From Nematostella vectensis (taxonomy: Eukaryota > Cnidaria > Anthozoa > Actiniaria > Edwardsiidae): a stretch of 64,000 nucleotides of DNA. This document shows positions 12,061 through 43,300 of this stretch, one piece after another (positions within the stretch are counted from its first letter, which is position 1; each line of letters starts with the position of its first letter). The DNA lies in contig NC_064034.1 of the NCBI RefSeq assembly GCF_932526225.1, positions 16,380,887 to 16,444,886 of the forward strand, in the 5' to 3' direction. The notes under the pieces were generated by a model. That model saw only the letters and a list, made by a program, of their open reading frames with translations. It searched no databases and was not told where the DNA came from. The position numbers and the translations under genes are program-made.

Positions 12061-13465
12061 ATCGCATATGAGACACAGTGATTAAACTAGTACAAATGTG
12101 TAGTAGAACTCACCTATGGCGGGATGTAGGGGGACGCCGGCATAACATCTCAAATTAAGGATCCATCATTTCCGAGCATATGAAAAGCGAAGATAATCCC
12201 TACTGGACAATTATACGGCCATTCCTACACACTTATGCAAAACGGCGTCAGACAAATGTGTGGTTAAAACAACCATCGGAATATATGCAAAGCGGGACAT
12301 GGTACAAAGAACCCTACCGGACAATTGTACAGAAATTACTTTATATTCTATTATATTTTTGCACGTATTTCTATAATATGTACAAAGGATTTTTAATTCG
12401 CCCGCGACCAACCGTGACTTTTACACTCGTGGTTCTCTTCGAATTTTAATGAGTACAAGATTTTTCTTTCTCCATATCCATTTACGTGCATCAATGTAAA
12501 CATGTTATCTATTCACGTATATTAATGTGAACATGTTCTGTTTTACAAGTAAGGGATTTTAAAGCAATTAAAAAGCTTTTAGATGGCTTTAAAGAGAACA
12601 ATAAATGTTAAATATATCATTAAATATAATAATGTTAGCCATGCCAATAAATATGCTAAAATGAATTGTACGAAAGGGGTGGTCTCATCCATTTTAAAAA
12701 AAGAAATCTCTTGCTTATAGTGCTTTATTAGCCTGGGAGGGAGGAAGGGAGGGAACTTCTCGTTTAACGAACACTAGTGCGCACAAGACATTGAAAAAAA
12801 AAACTAGTCTGAAATTAATATAACATTGAATATATCGTCAATAAAATACGAGAAATAGAAATAAATAATCTGAGAGACTCGTTTACTTCATTACTTCATG
12901 ATATCGCCAAAAAGTGAGAAAGGTTCGAGTGAAAGTTCGATTTCCTTGCAGATCATTGACATCACCCAGGAAAACATGTTGTCCTGCATCACTGTATTCT
13001 AAAAAACCCTCCTTTTGCATCGTTCACGCGTATCTCTGTACCCGACAGCGCCTAATAATTAAAAATAAGAAGCGACACACTTTTTATTTTTTGTGCGTCA
13101 GGATTGAATATAAGCAAGAGACCATGATATAAGCCTAGAAGGGAGGCGTAAACGGAGGGAAAATACTTCCGGGTGTGGGCCGCCTGTGGTCTGAGGACCT
13201 TTTTGCTCATCTGCATGCGTGTGGTTTGGGTCGATGTTGTTATGGTTCATTCAATTTGCAATGTACTATGGGTAAACAAACCCTACACATCCATCGAAGA
13301 AGAACTTCTCGAAAGAACTTTCAGCATTCCAGCCGATAAAGCTAATCAACAGAAAGAGTAGAACGATTTAGGAGCAAATAAGGGAACATCGACATTAATA
13401 TTCTCGGTATTATTAGTTTGACAGCTGATTTTTCTTGCTTGGAGACAAAGCGGAACTCGGTCAAA
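12061..13465. other. intergenic, TPRA1 3' flank and copine 5' flank
   Basis: AATAAA at 12600 is the likely TPRA1 poly(A) signal. The copine promoter and 5' UTR should lie toward 13465. No gene, RNA or repeat seen. Confidence 0.5.
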
Positions 13466-31902
<18,437 letters not shown>

Positions 31903-33184
31903 ACCTGTCTACACCCTTGCCCAGGCTGGTCCTGAAATGAATGAATTGATGAATGAATAGTCGTCTGTCGTAGCCGTTTTTGCATTGTCACAGGTGGCCC
32001 AGAAGTATTTGGTAACAAATTTTGCACAATTATAAATGGTATATTACGGTCGCATAGGTTATATTCCACAGAGTTGTAGAAGCCAAATTGAACCCTAGGT
32101 ACCTCTATCGGTAAAAATCCTGCTTATTTTTGTCTCATATTTTTTCGGCTCGACTGGAAGCTAACAATTGCAACGTAACGTATTGTCTTTAAATATCACT
32201 TATTCACGCTAGTATACGCACAGGTAGCCCAGGTAATGGTTTTGAAGCTTGTTCGTAGCTTGGAATCGGCTGATCTTAGAGGTAAAACAAGTGGATTGAA
32301 GTAGTGATTTTTTGTGAACTGTTGCCAATAAAATTGCCTTAAAACATGTCTTTTTTTTATCAAATGTATGTAATAACGATTTGGGGGTGGTTTTCTTCGC
32401 GAAATATACGGCTTCACTCTCCCTACTAAGAAAATAAACAAGGTTGGAGGCGCCATTTTCGGTAGCACTCAAATCCTGTCGAAATTCGCGAGGAAAATAC
32501 AACAAACGAAATATTTTTATCTCGTAGACCTATGCCAGGGTACACTTACATTCGATATGTGGCAAAACATCCGAGCTAAACTATTTTCCCTGGCCGCTAG
32601 CCGTATTTTAAAACGAGTAAGTAGCCACAAGTATCCTTGACCGACGCCGTTGGACAATTAGTCACGATCGTTTGATAAGGGAGCGAAGCAAACTATTATT
32701 ACCCTCCCCACCAGGTGGAAAGCCTGCGAGGCTGTCACCGGCGCATTTGATACGGATTTTATAAGTTTTCGGAGGAAAGTAAGTAATCTGTAAATATCGC
32801 TAATGAAATTTGTGTTCACGCAAATGAGTGCTTTATAACAAAAATGAATGTATATTCGCGTTATTGATCGTATATTGCCGCAAATGAATGTGGATTTCCT
32901 GGTAATGAACAGCAAAAGGTGTAATACACTATGATGTCTTTGTTCTCTTTTGTTCTGGCTTGTCTATTACACTTTAACAGCTACATTTTGTTGCACGGGA
33001 TTTTGAAAACCACTCTAACAAGACGAAATAACAATCAGGACACATGCTTTAATCCGAACAAGTCAAACATGTTATTAGCCAGCGATCTAGGACTTTGCAA
33101 GGTCAAACTATGTAAACAATCTAAAGATCCCATTTTGCTCAAGTCATCCAGTGCACGTATCTTCTATGATTTGCTGCAGTTGAA
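31903..33184. other. copine 3' UTR and intergenic DNA
   Basis: AATAAA at 32327 is the best copine poly(A) signal. Forward frames at 32931-33359 overlap the next gene in another frame and look non-coding. Nothing else seen. Confidence 0.5.
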
Positions 33185-34027
33185 ATGCCGAAATTCTGGG
33201 TCACTAAACGCGAAGAGCCGAATAAAACAGCCTCAGTGTTTTCTGGCAGCTTGGAGCGTCAATTCAGAGCGGAAAATGCGAACGCACGCGAGGAAATCCG
33301 ACTTCAAAAGGAAAAAGTCAGCCTCGAGCACCAGAAAAGAGACAGAATTAGAAAGATAAGTGCTAGCGAGAAGCTGGTCGTTGAAAGACATATTCGGAGG
33401 AATCTTGTGAGTCGGAGCCGCAGTGAAGACGGGCCTCGCTTCCCTTTAGTTTCGCCAACGCGCAAAATATCTGCAAAGTCGGATTTATCGCCGATCAACG
33501 TCTTAGATGTCGGCGAATTACGACTTAGTTCATCCGCACCAAACTCTCCTACAATCCCTAGAAAGCAAGGTCCGGTAAAACTGCCATCAATCGAGGGATC
33601 CCCGCAAGCCCGAGGGAGTCTACAGAATCTGACAAAGTATGAAGACTTTGATGTGTTCTCAGACGAATCTGGAGATGGATTCATAACAAGCGTGCCACCA
33701 CATGGGTACAGAGCGACGCACAGTGCGCGGCCAGCCCATAGGCCCGTGTGTCATTCCAGAGACAAGACAAAAAGCGCGAGTGATGATTCAGCCGTGGGGC
33801 GAAGGCATGGCGATCACGCCAGGCGTTTGCGCTATTCGGATATTACTGTTCCAAGTATTGTTGTTGAGGGAGGGGAGAGTCGTGTTGTAGGGCTACGGAG
33901 GCGCAGTTTGAGCAGCAATGACTTGTCACTGGCCGAACGCATCCACTCGTTCCTAGGTAGCCTGGAGGCGGCGGGAGTGTGTGATGATAGTAAAGGTAAT
34001 GTTTTCGAAGATACTGATGCTGATTGA
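33185..34027 (+). CDS. unrecognised single-exon protein, basic and serine-rich
   Basis: 280 residues from ATG (context TTGAAATGC) to TGA, with AATAAA at 34033. Residues about 20-75 are charged and helical (SLERQFRAENANAREEIRLQ), a probable short coiled coil. The rest is serine-, proline- and arginine-rich with SP/TP-type sites (LVSPTRK, APNSPTIPRK, IEGSPQAR), as in disordered, phosphorylated cytoskeletal or scaffold proteins. The end is acidic (FEDTDAD). I do not recognise a domain. It lies tail to tail with the MSH1-like gene, 416 bp between stops. Coding is supported by one long frame with balanced codon use and no repeats; an upstream 5' UTR intron is possible. Confidence 0.65.
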   Translation: MPKFWVTKREEPNKTASVFSGSLERQFRAENANAREEIRLQKEKVSLEHQKRDRIRKISASEKLVVERHIRRNLVSRSRSEDGPRFPLVSPTRKISAKSDLSPINVLDVGELRLSSSAPNSPTIPRKQGPVKLPSIEGSPQARGSLQNLTKYEDFDVFSDESGDGFITSVPPHGYRATHSARPAHRPVCHSRDKTKSASDDSAVGRRHGDHARRLRYSDITVPSIVVEGGESRVVGLRRRSLSSNDLSLAERIHSFLGSLEAAGVCDDSKGNVFEDTDAD

Positions 34028-34443
34028 AAGTGAATAAATTCATGTATTGTTAAGACTTTTAAAAGAGATTTTTTTAAGTTTAATTTAAACTTTTTCATTT
34101 GTTTAGTTTACTCCATCAAAAAAATATTTCCGTTCCAAAATAATCCGCATAATTGTTAGGATATGAATCTGAGATTGGTGAACATTTCAGTTTGCATTTT
34201 TGTAGCGTTTGTCGCTGCCCGACAACAAAACAGAGCAAAGTTGCCTCTAGTTTCTTGTTGTTTGACTAACCACGTAAATATGTTAATTACTCACTAAGTT
34301 GTGATTAGGACTATTCGAGGAATTAAATTACAATTGACAATAAAAATCAGTTCCCTAAAAATACAGCTTATTGTGAAATTCTTTAACCTTGCATAACTTA
34401 TGATTAACAGAGCAAACAACCAATCAAATAGGTGTCATGGCTT

Positions 34444-37289
34444 TTATTTAAATAGACATTTTTCGGCAGCTTTAACGATTATCTGTTTGGCCTCGTGTGA
34501 CGTCAGAGACTCGGGGACAATAATCAGCACCCCATTTGCATGACAGGAATGTACAAGTTCCACCTCATCTGTATGACGGGAAGGCGGGTGTTCTGTCCCA
34601 TAAGCGTCACGGGAAGGCGTGAGCTCACCTTCAATAGCATCATGGGAAGGAATTAAGTCCATATTTTTTGTATCACGGGATAAAAACTCCACCCCATGTG
34701 CATTTTGGGACGGCGAGGCATATTGTTCGCCATTTGCATGATGGGACGGAAAGTACTTACCCCATTCCTCACCATTGTTATGGCACGTGTTCAGCACATG
34801 GCTGGGCTCAGTGTTCGTAAGGCAAATGCCCCTGTTTGGATGTTCATATATCGTTGAATCTAAGGGATCCGGGTTACAGTGATTGAGAATCGTGTTTTGA
34901 GTATTATGTGGCGATGCGGCTGCACACGTCGGAACTTCAATGTTGTCAAAAGCACTCAGTTCTTGGCGCAGATATCTAACACTGCTCTCCGGGCCATCTG
35001 ATGTTTCAGAATATTCTCCATCGCCCCATTCTTGTCCAGATTCTGCACCGATAGACGGCTTTTCAAACGGTCGCGCAATCTCTCGTGCCCGGGCCTCAAC
35101 GGCCTTAGGTATCCCGGCAAGTCGTGCGACGTCGATGCCAAATGAGTGCTGGCCAGTGCCGTGCTAGGATACAAATGAGAAATATTAATGAATAGCCGAG
35201 TCTTATATTTCAATAATTCTCGCGTTGCCTCCTTCCATGGCTTCTTTTAGATGAGCGGATTGTCGGTTAGTGACGTCACTTTTGATTTGCCGCTCACCCT
35301 GTTGGGGACAGTTTATTATCGCAGAGAATGCGTGACAACAGAGGGCTGTCACGAGGCGCCTGGGAACAAGGCTAACTCTCTTCTAAAATAATGGTAACTT
35401 TTTTGCGGTGCAATCCACTACGTACCATTACTTTGAAAGTGAAAGTTATCCCCTCGTCAACTAACAGTGCTGTCACGTGATAGCAGGCAACCGCCGGGAG
35501 GGCCTGGGTCAGACGAGCGAGCTGGTGAAAGTGGGTTGAGGCGAGTGTACGGCAACGTATGACGTCATGGAGGTGCTCTGTAACCGCCCATGCTATGGAC
35601 ATCCCGTCTAGCATTGATGTACCGCGACCTATGTACGAAGGGTAACACACAGTTACAGCGAACACAAACTGCCCCCCTCTCCACAAAACAAAACAAAAAA
35701 AATAAACAAACAAACACTGAACGACTAAAAAAATAAAAAAGTGAAATTCGGACTCACGAACAAAGGTGGATTCGCGCGACATTTTCCTCTTTCAAGACGA
35801 GTGATTTTTCAGTACCATTTTTCATGTTTGAAGCATATTGTAGTGGATTGCGTGACATACGGATTTCATTTTTCAAGACGAGTGATTTTTCAGTACCATT
35901 TTTCATGTTTGAAGCGTATCGTGGTGGATTGCGTGATATACCGATTTCCTCGTTCAAGACGAGTGATTTTTCAGTACAATTTTTCATGTTTGAAGCGTGA
36001 CGTGGTGGATTGCGTGACATACCGATTTCGTCTATTAAGACGAGTGATTTCTCCGTGGCGTTTGTCAGTATGTAGGCCGTCTCTAGCATCTCCGACATGA
36101 AAGTAGACTGGTGTTGAACGAGGTTGTCACTTGCCCCAATTCGCGCAAACAGACGATCCACAATCCCTGCAATCAACGTTTCCAACAAAAATTCAAGTAC
36201 CGTGGTTTAATAGCGTTAAAAAAATAAGTAAAGTTTTCTGCTGTTTTCAATATTCTGAGAAAACACTTGACGACTAAAATCGGAATTCAACTAATCTTCC
36301 CTCGGTTGCGTGACATATCGGTGCGTGACATGTCGGTTGCGTGACATGACGACTTTCACCAACAGCTTAATCGCCTTCAGGCTTCCCTCAAATCGGAATT
36401 TAACCGAACTGATTTTTTGCGGCAGTAAAAGATTTACACAACTTTGGGTGAATAATTATCGGGACATAATTATTACTTATGCAAGCCCGAGCGATGGAAC
36501 ATGAAATAAAAAGAAGAAAAACGGCGAGCAGCCAGATGCCATGATGCTATAGTTATAAATTATATCATATATATGTCCCTCACGTACCCACAGTAGCTTG
36601 TTGCGCTGGTACATACGACCCCGCCTGCGCTAGGATGGCAATCAGGGCGTTCTGCCGCAAAAACGTGCTTTTGCCTTAATGGAGAAATAATGAACCGTAG
36701 TTTTAGATCAAGGGAAGGCGGGTAGAAGAACGTGAGAAGGTACGAAGCTTTGAAACAAAATCATCATTGTCGTTTTCATCGTTCTTCTTATCATTATCGC
36801 CATCATCAAATTATCATCATCATCAATCTATCATCATCAACAAATTTTGATCATCATCATCATCACCAACACCATCATTATCATCATCATCACCAACACC
36901 CTCATCACCAATCACCATCATTATCATCATCATCGTCACCATCATTGTCACCATTATCATCATCGTCATCATCATCATCATCACCACCAACCCCATCGTT
37001 ATCATCATCATCATCATCATCACAAACACCATCATAATCATCATCATCGTCACCATCATTGCCACCATTATCACCATCATCATCATCATCATTATAATCA
37101 CCAACACCATCATTATCATCATCATTGTCACCAACATCATCATCATTGTCATCATCATCACCACCATCCTCATTACCATTAGCATCAGCATTATCATCAT
37201 CATCACCACCATCATTATCATCATGTTTACTATCATTTATAGTATAGTAAACAGAAATAATCTCCATTGCCTTTACCATCACAACCACT

Positions 37290-37335
<46 letters not shown>

Positions 37336-40300
37336 GTAGAAATCATACCCCCCATAACTCATCTCCCATATCTCATCTCACCTCCCATATTAGGCCCCGT
37401 GACGATCCACACCCTTTTTTTACTAAGATCGCAGTCATTGCAGACGAAGCTGTCAGGTCTGAGCAAGTCTACAACAGGGTGTCGCCCGCCAGACACCCTG
37501 AAGTCTGTAGTCGTTACGATCTTGGGCTTGGTGTATCCGCGAGTCAGAGCAAGGAGACCCAAGGACGAGGCCACGTCGATTTCCGCGAGAGTTCTAGCGA
37601 GTTGTCGTAGCTGATCGGCATGACGCGTGACCTTTATGAAGGTATAAAAAAAACATATTTGTAAAGCGCAAATTAACGTCGCGAGACATGTTCAAATGCG
37701 CTTCCTTATTTATCATGATTACCGCCACCACCGACATCATCATCAGCTCCGCCATCATCGTCGTCGTCGTCATCATCATCATAATAAATATCAACATCAT
37801 CATAATCATCTAAAAAAGCCCATTAGAAATTCCTTATTCGTTTACCTGGTGACAGAGATCATTAGAAAGAGCTTTCTGTGTTCGCTCGTGATGCTCTTGT
37901 AGCGACTTCAGTTCAGCGTTTAACTCTTGCAGCCTCAAAGTGCTGTAGCGAACTTTACCAGTGACGCCATCTACACGTACGAAATCCTCACGGTCCGCCA
38001 TCACGGCTTCCTTTGATGATGGGATCTCGACAACGCGGATGAATGCTCGGTGGGGACTAATGGTTAGCTTGGGGATATTCAGCAAAGACCTGTTAAAATT
38101 TGGTAAAATAAATTGATTTACAAAGACTCGAAGAGATGGGGGTGTGAATATAGTCTCTAGGAAATCGAAAGAAGTATAAAACATTTTCGCTATTGTTAAC
38201 GAGAATGCTATTAGCTGTCCAGGGCTGGTTTTGCTTTTATTTACGCGTTGCTTAATTTCTTTTTTTATACCCAAGAGACACTGCGCGTTACGGATGGATT
38301 CAACCTTATTTGCAACCTTATTTGATATATTTTTTTCTATTAAGTATTTACTTGTTAATTGTTCTTGTCTATCCTTTCCTCGCCCTTATCTCGCTCCATC
38401 CCCCCACCACCCAAACACACATACACTTACCTATAGATCTCTATCAATTATTTTACTTGTTGTTCGTTCTCGCCTATCTTTGCGCGTATCTCGTCGCCTC
38501 CCCCCCCCCTCCCCAACTCACCTATAACTTTCCATCAAGTCTTTAACTTGTTGCTTGTTTTCGCCTATCTTTGCGCGTATCTCGTCGCATCCCCCCCCTC
38601 CCAAACTCACCTATAACTTTCCATCAAGTCTTTAACTTGTTGCTTGTTTTCGCCTATCTTTGCGCGTATCTCGTCGCCTCCCCCCCCCCTCCCAAACTCA
38701 CCTATAACTTTCCATCAAGTCTTTTACTTGTTTTTCGTTTTCGCCTATCTTTGCGCGTATCATGCGCCCCCCTCCCAAACTCACCTATAACTTTCCATCA
38801 AGTCTTTTACTTGTTTTTCGTTCTCGCCTATCTTTGCGCGTATCATACGCCCCCCTCCCAAACTCACCTATAACTTTCTATCATGTCTTTTACTTGTTTT
38901 TCGTTCTCGCCTATCTTTGCGCGTATCATACGCCCCCCTCCCAAACTCACCTATAACTTTCTATCATGTCTTTTACTTGTTTTTCGTTCTCGCCTATCTT
39001 TGAGCGTATCATGCGCCCCCCTCCCAAACTCACCTATAACTTTCTATCATGTCTTTTACTTGTTGTTCGTGTTCGCCTATCTTTGCGCGTATCATACGCC
39101 CCCCACCCAAACTCACCTATAACTTTCTATCATGTCTTTTACTTGTTTTTCGTTCTCGCCTATCTTTGCGCGTATCATACGCCCCCCTCCCAAACTCACC
39201 TATAACTTTCTATCATGTCTTTTACTTGTTTTTCGTTCTCGCCTATCTTTGAGCGTATCATGCGCCCCCCTCCCAAACTCACCTATAACTTTCTATCATG
39301 TCTTTTACTTGTTGTTCGTTTTCGCCTATCTTTGCGCGTATCATACGCCCCCCTCCCAAACTCACCTATAACTTTCTATCATGTCTTTTACTTGTTGCTC
39401 GTTTTCGACTATCTTTGCGCGTATCTCGTCGCCTCCCCCCCCCCTTCCCAACTCACCTATAACTTTCTTTCTTGTTAAATGCCCAATTTACAAAAAACTT
39501 AGAAATACTCTTTCCCAACAACTAAATAGACATTTCCCAAACTTTACAGATTTAATAGCCCCCAAAAAACACCACAGCTTTGTAGCTAAATACATTTATG
39601 ACTGCTTTTAAATTAGACAATCTTACTTATAAATATTAGAGAATAATGGCCTTTGTACATCTTTGTTCACGGCACTTCTAATAAATCTGTCTCTCGAGTC
39701 TTTAACTTGTTGCTCGTTTTCGCCTATCTTTGCGCGTAACTCGTCACCTCCCCCCCCCCCCCCCTCCCCAACTCACCTATAACTTTCTATCAAGTCTTTT
39801 AATTGTTTCTCGTTTTCGCTTATCTTTGCGCGTATCTCGTCGCCTCCCCCCTTCCCCAACTCACCTATAACTTTCCATCATGTCTTTTACTTGTTTCTCG
39901 TTTTTGCATATCTTTGCGCGTATCTCGTCGCCTCCCCCCCTCCCCCCCTCTCCAACTAACCTATAACTTTCTATCATGTCTTTTACCTCGTTTTCGCCTA
40001 TCTTTGCGCGTATCTCGTCGCCTCCCCCCCTTCCCCAACTCACCTATAACTTTCTATCAAGTCTTCAACTTTTTACTTACGTTTTCGCCTATTTTTGCGC
40101 GTATCTCGTCGCCTCCCCCCCTCCCAAACTCACCTATAACTTTCTATCATGTCTTTTACTTGTTTTTCGTTCTCGCCTATCTTTGCGCGTATCATGCGCC
40201 CCCCTCCCAAACTCACCTATAACTTTCTATCATGTCTTTTACTTGTTGTTCGTTTTCGCCTATCTTTGCGCGTATCATACGCCCCCCTCCCAAACTCACC

Positions 40301-43300
40301 TATAACTTTCTATCATGACTTTTACTTGTTGCTCGTTTTCGACTATCTTTGCGCGTATCTCGTCGCCTCCCCCCCCTTCCCAACTCACCTATAACTTTCT
40401 TTCTTGTTAAATGCCCAATTTACAAAGAACTTAGAAATACTCTTTCCCAACAACTAAATAGACATTTCCCAAACTTTACAGATTTAATAGCCCCCAAAAA
40501 ACACCACAGCTTTGTAGCTAAATACATTTATGACTGCTTTTTAATTAGACAATCTTACTTATAAATATTAGAGAATAATGGCCTTTGTACATCTTTGTTC
40601 ACGGCACTTCTAATAAATCTGTCTCTCGAGTCTTTAACTTGTTGCTCGTTTTCGCCTATCTTTGCGCGTAACTCGTCACCTCCCCCCCCCCCCCCTTCCC
40701 CAACTCACCTATAACTTTCTATCAAGTCTTTTAATTGTTTCTCGTTTTCGCTTATCTTTGCGCGTATCTCGTCGCCTCCCCCTTCCCCAACTCACCTATA
40801 ACTTTCCATCATGTCTTTTACTTGTTTCTCGTTTTTGCATATCTTTGCGCGTATCTCGTCGCCTCCCCCCTCCCCCCCCCTCTCCAACTAACCTATAACT
40901 TTCTATCATGTCTTTTACCTCGTTTTCGCCTATCTTTGCGCGTATCTCGTCGCCTCCCCCCCTTCCCCAACTCACCTATAACTTTCTATCAAGTCTTTAA
41001 CTTTTTACTTACGTTTTCGCCTATTTTTGCGCGTATCTCGTCGCCTCCCCCCTCCCCAACTCAACTATAACTTTCTATCAAGTCTTTTAATTGTTGCTCG
41101 TTTTCGCCTATCTTTGCGCGTATCTCGTCGCCTCCCCCTTCCCCAACTCACCTATAACTTTCTATCATGTGTTTTACTTGTTTCTCGTTTTCGCCTATCT
41201 TTGCGCGTATCTCGTCGCCTCCCCCCCCCCCTCCCCAACTCACCTATAACTTTCCATCAAGTCTTTAACTTGTTGCTTGTTTTCGCCTATCTTTGCGCGT
41301 ATCTCGTCGCATCCCCCCCCTCCCAAACTCACCTATAACTTTCCATCAAGTCTTTAACTTGTTGCTTGTTTTCGCCTATCTTTGCGCGTATCTCGTCGCC
41401 TCCCCCCCCCCTCCCAAACTCACCTATAACTTTCCATCAAGTCTTTTACTTGTTTTTCGTTTTCGCCTATCTTTGCGCGTATCATGCGCCCCCCTCCCCA
41501 ACTCACCTATAACTTTCCATCAAGTCTTTTACTTGTTGCTCGTTTTCGCCTATCTTTGCGCGTATCTCGTCGCCTCCCCCTTCCCCAACTCACCTATAAT
41601 TTTCTATCATGTCTTTTATTTGTTGCTCGTTTTCGCCTATCTTTGCGCGTATTTCGTCACCTTCCCCCTCCCCAACTCATCTATAACTTTCCATCAAGTC
41701 TTTTACTTGTTGCTCGTTTTCGCCTATCTTTGCGCGTATCTCGTCGCCTCCCCCCCCCCCCCCCCCTCACCTATAACCTTTCCATCAAGTCTTTTACTTG
41801 TTGCTCGTTTTCGCCTATCTTTGCGCGTATCTCGTCACCTTCCCAACTCACCTATAACCTTTCCATCAAGTCTTTTACTTGTTGCTCGTTTTCGCCTATC
41901 TTTGCGCGTATCTCGTCACCTTCCCAACTCACCTATAACTTTCTATCAAGTCTTTTACTTGTTGCTCGTTTTCGCCTATCTTTGCGCGTATGTCGTCACC
42001 TCCCCCACCCTCCCCAACTCACCTATAACTTTCTATCAAGTCTTTTAACTGTTGCTCGTTTTCGCCTATCTTTGCGCGTATCTCGTCGCCTCCCCCCCCC
42101 CCCTCCCCAACTCACCTATAACTTTCCATCAAGTCTTTAACTTGTTGCTCGTTTTCGCCTATCTTTGCGCGTATCTCGTCGGCCTCATCTGAGTAGCCCT
42201 CCAGCACACTAGCCTCCACAGACTCCACGTGACCTACGGCCTGCTCCAGCTTTGTGCGCAGGCCCTCCATGGCTTCGTAGTCTAGCGCACGTAATAAGCC
42301 AATCACAGAGATGGATTCGTGTGCAATGCTTGAGCGCAAAAGATCCCGGATGTTAGAGTATATGATGATTGAGTCCCGGATGAGGCGAAGGTCAGCTAGT
42401 CCTGCCATTGAGGTAGCTACCTAGAGACAAAAATACAGTTTTAAAGCAATACGCTAGAGACAAACATACAGTTTTAAAGCAATACGCTAGAGACCAACAC
42501 ATTTAAATCTACTGTAGACAGAAAATACAGCCAACTCTACACTAGTCACAAAAATACAATATATAGGAGAAACTAAACGCAAACTTAGAAAAGCAGAGAA
42601 ATAACGTTACGTAAAGAATGGCAGAATACGATGAACTCTGTTCAAAAGTTGACAAGTTCACAAAAGTGACGTGCCGCGTCGTTAATCAATTCAGTAAGTT
42701 AGAAAATGATAAATACAACGCAATTCGCATAAAAAGAGTCAAGAGAGATATCCCTCTTTTTATTGTTTTATGGATTTTGAGTAAATTTTTACAAAAAAAT
42801 CACTATTGGCAATAGGTTTTAAAGTGCCAGAACGGAAGGAATGATATTAACTAATGGAATAAGAGAGCTAATTTTTAAACAAATTCGTATTTTTCAAAAA
42901 ATGTATTTACAAAATCAATTAGCAATGGACTTTTAAAGTGCGAGGTGGGAAGGGAAGAATGATATTATTGTCAAATTCACTTGCATCAGCAAAAATATGA
43001 ATGGCACGCGTTTGTATTTTGCTAATAATAGCGATTTGGCTTTACTCAGGGAGAGTACAATTGTCAAAGTGATTGAGTTTGCTGATCGAATGAGCCAACT
43101 CTTGTAATATACGCTCAAAATAGCAAAATATGGTTTTGTTAGTGTTGTAGTGTGATGCATTTCAAAATGCATAAATTAAATTGTGTTCGTAATAACAACC
43201 TCAAATCATTGCTATATGATCATTTGTGTATTTCTCTTCTAACAATTCATTGTATATTATAATCACGTACGGCCTAGCCTCAACTGGAAATTAGACGTTC

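Larger units (their letters stand above)
38455..42115 (-). repeat. 83-bp minisatellite copied from the MSH1-like exon 5 donor
   Basis: Roughly 40 units of 83 bp fill almost all of intron 5. On the minus strand each has GAGATACGCGCAAAGATAGG, GAAAACGAGCAACAAG, GACTTGATGGAAAGTTATAG, then the donor GTGAGTTGGG and a C/G homopolymer. About 65 bp of each unit is exon 5 coding sequence ([18 protein letters not shown]); the real exon end is at 42116. Because AGG TGA follows the border in frame, any later donor yields a stop. Two LINE scraps are embedded. The forward frames are artefacts. Confidence 0.97.

Noticed and set aside
10909-12081. Long forward and reverse frames of Thr/Gly/His or Val/Pro/Tyr repeats
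   Set aside because: Minisatellite translation in several frames at once; only the first unit belongs to TPRA1.
32931-33359. Forward 142-codon frame
   Set aside because: Overlaps the better 33185-34027 frame and has no support of its own.
36732-37333. Poly-His, poly-Ser, poly-Met and poly-Asp frames
   Set aside because: Trinucleotide repeat in an intron.
38231-42140. Forward frames up to 251 codons
   Set aside because: Antisense of the MSH1-derived 83-bp array.
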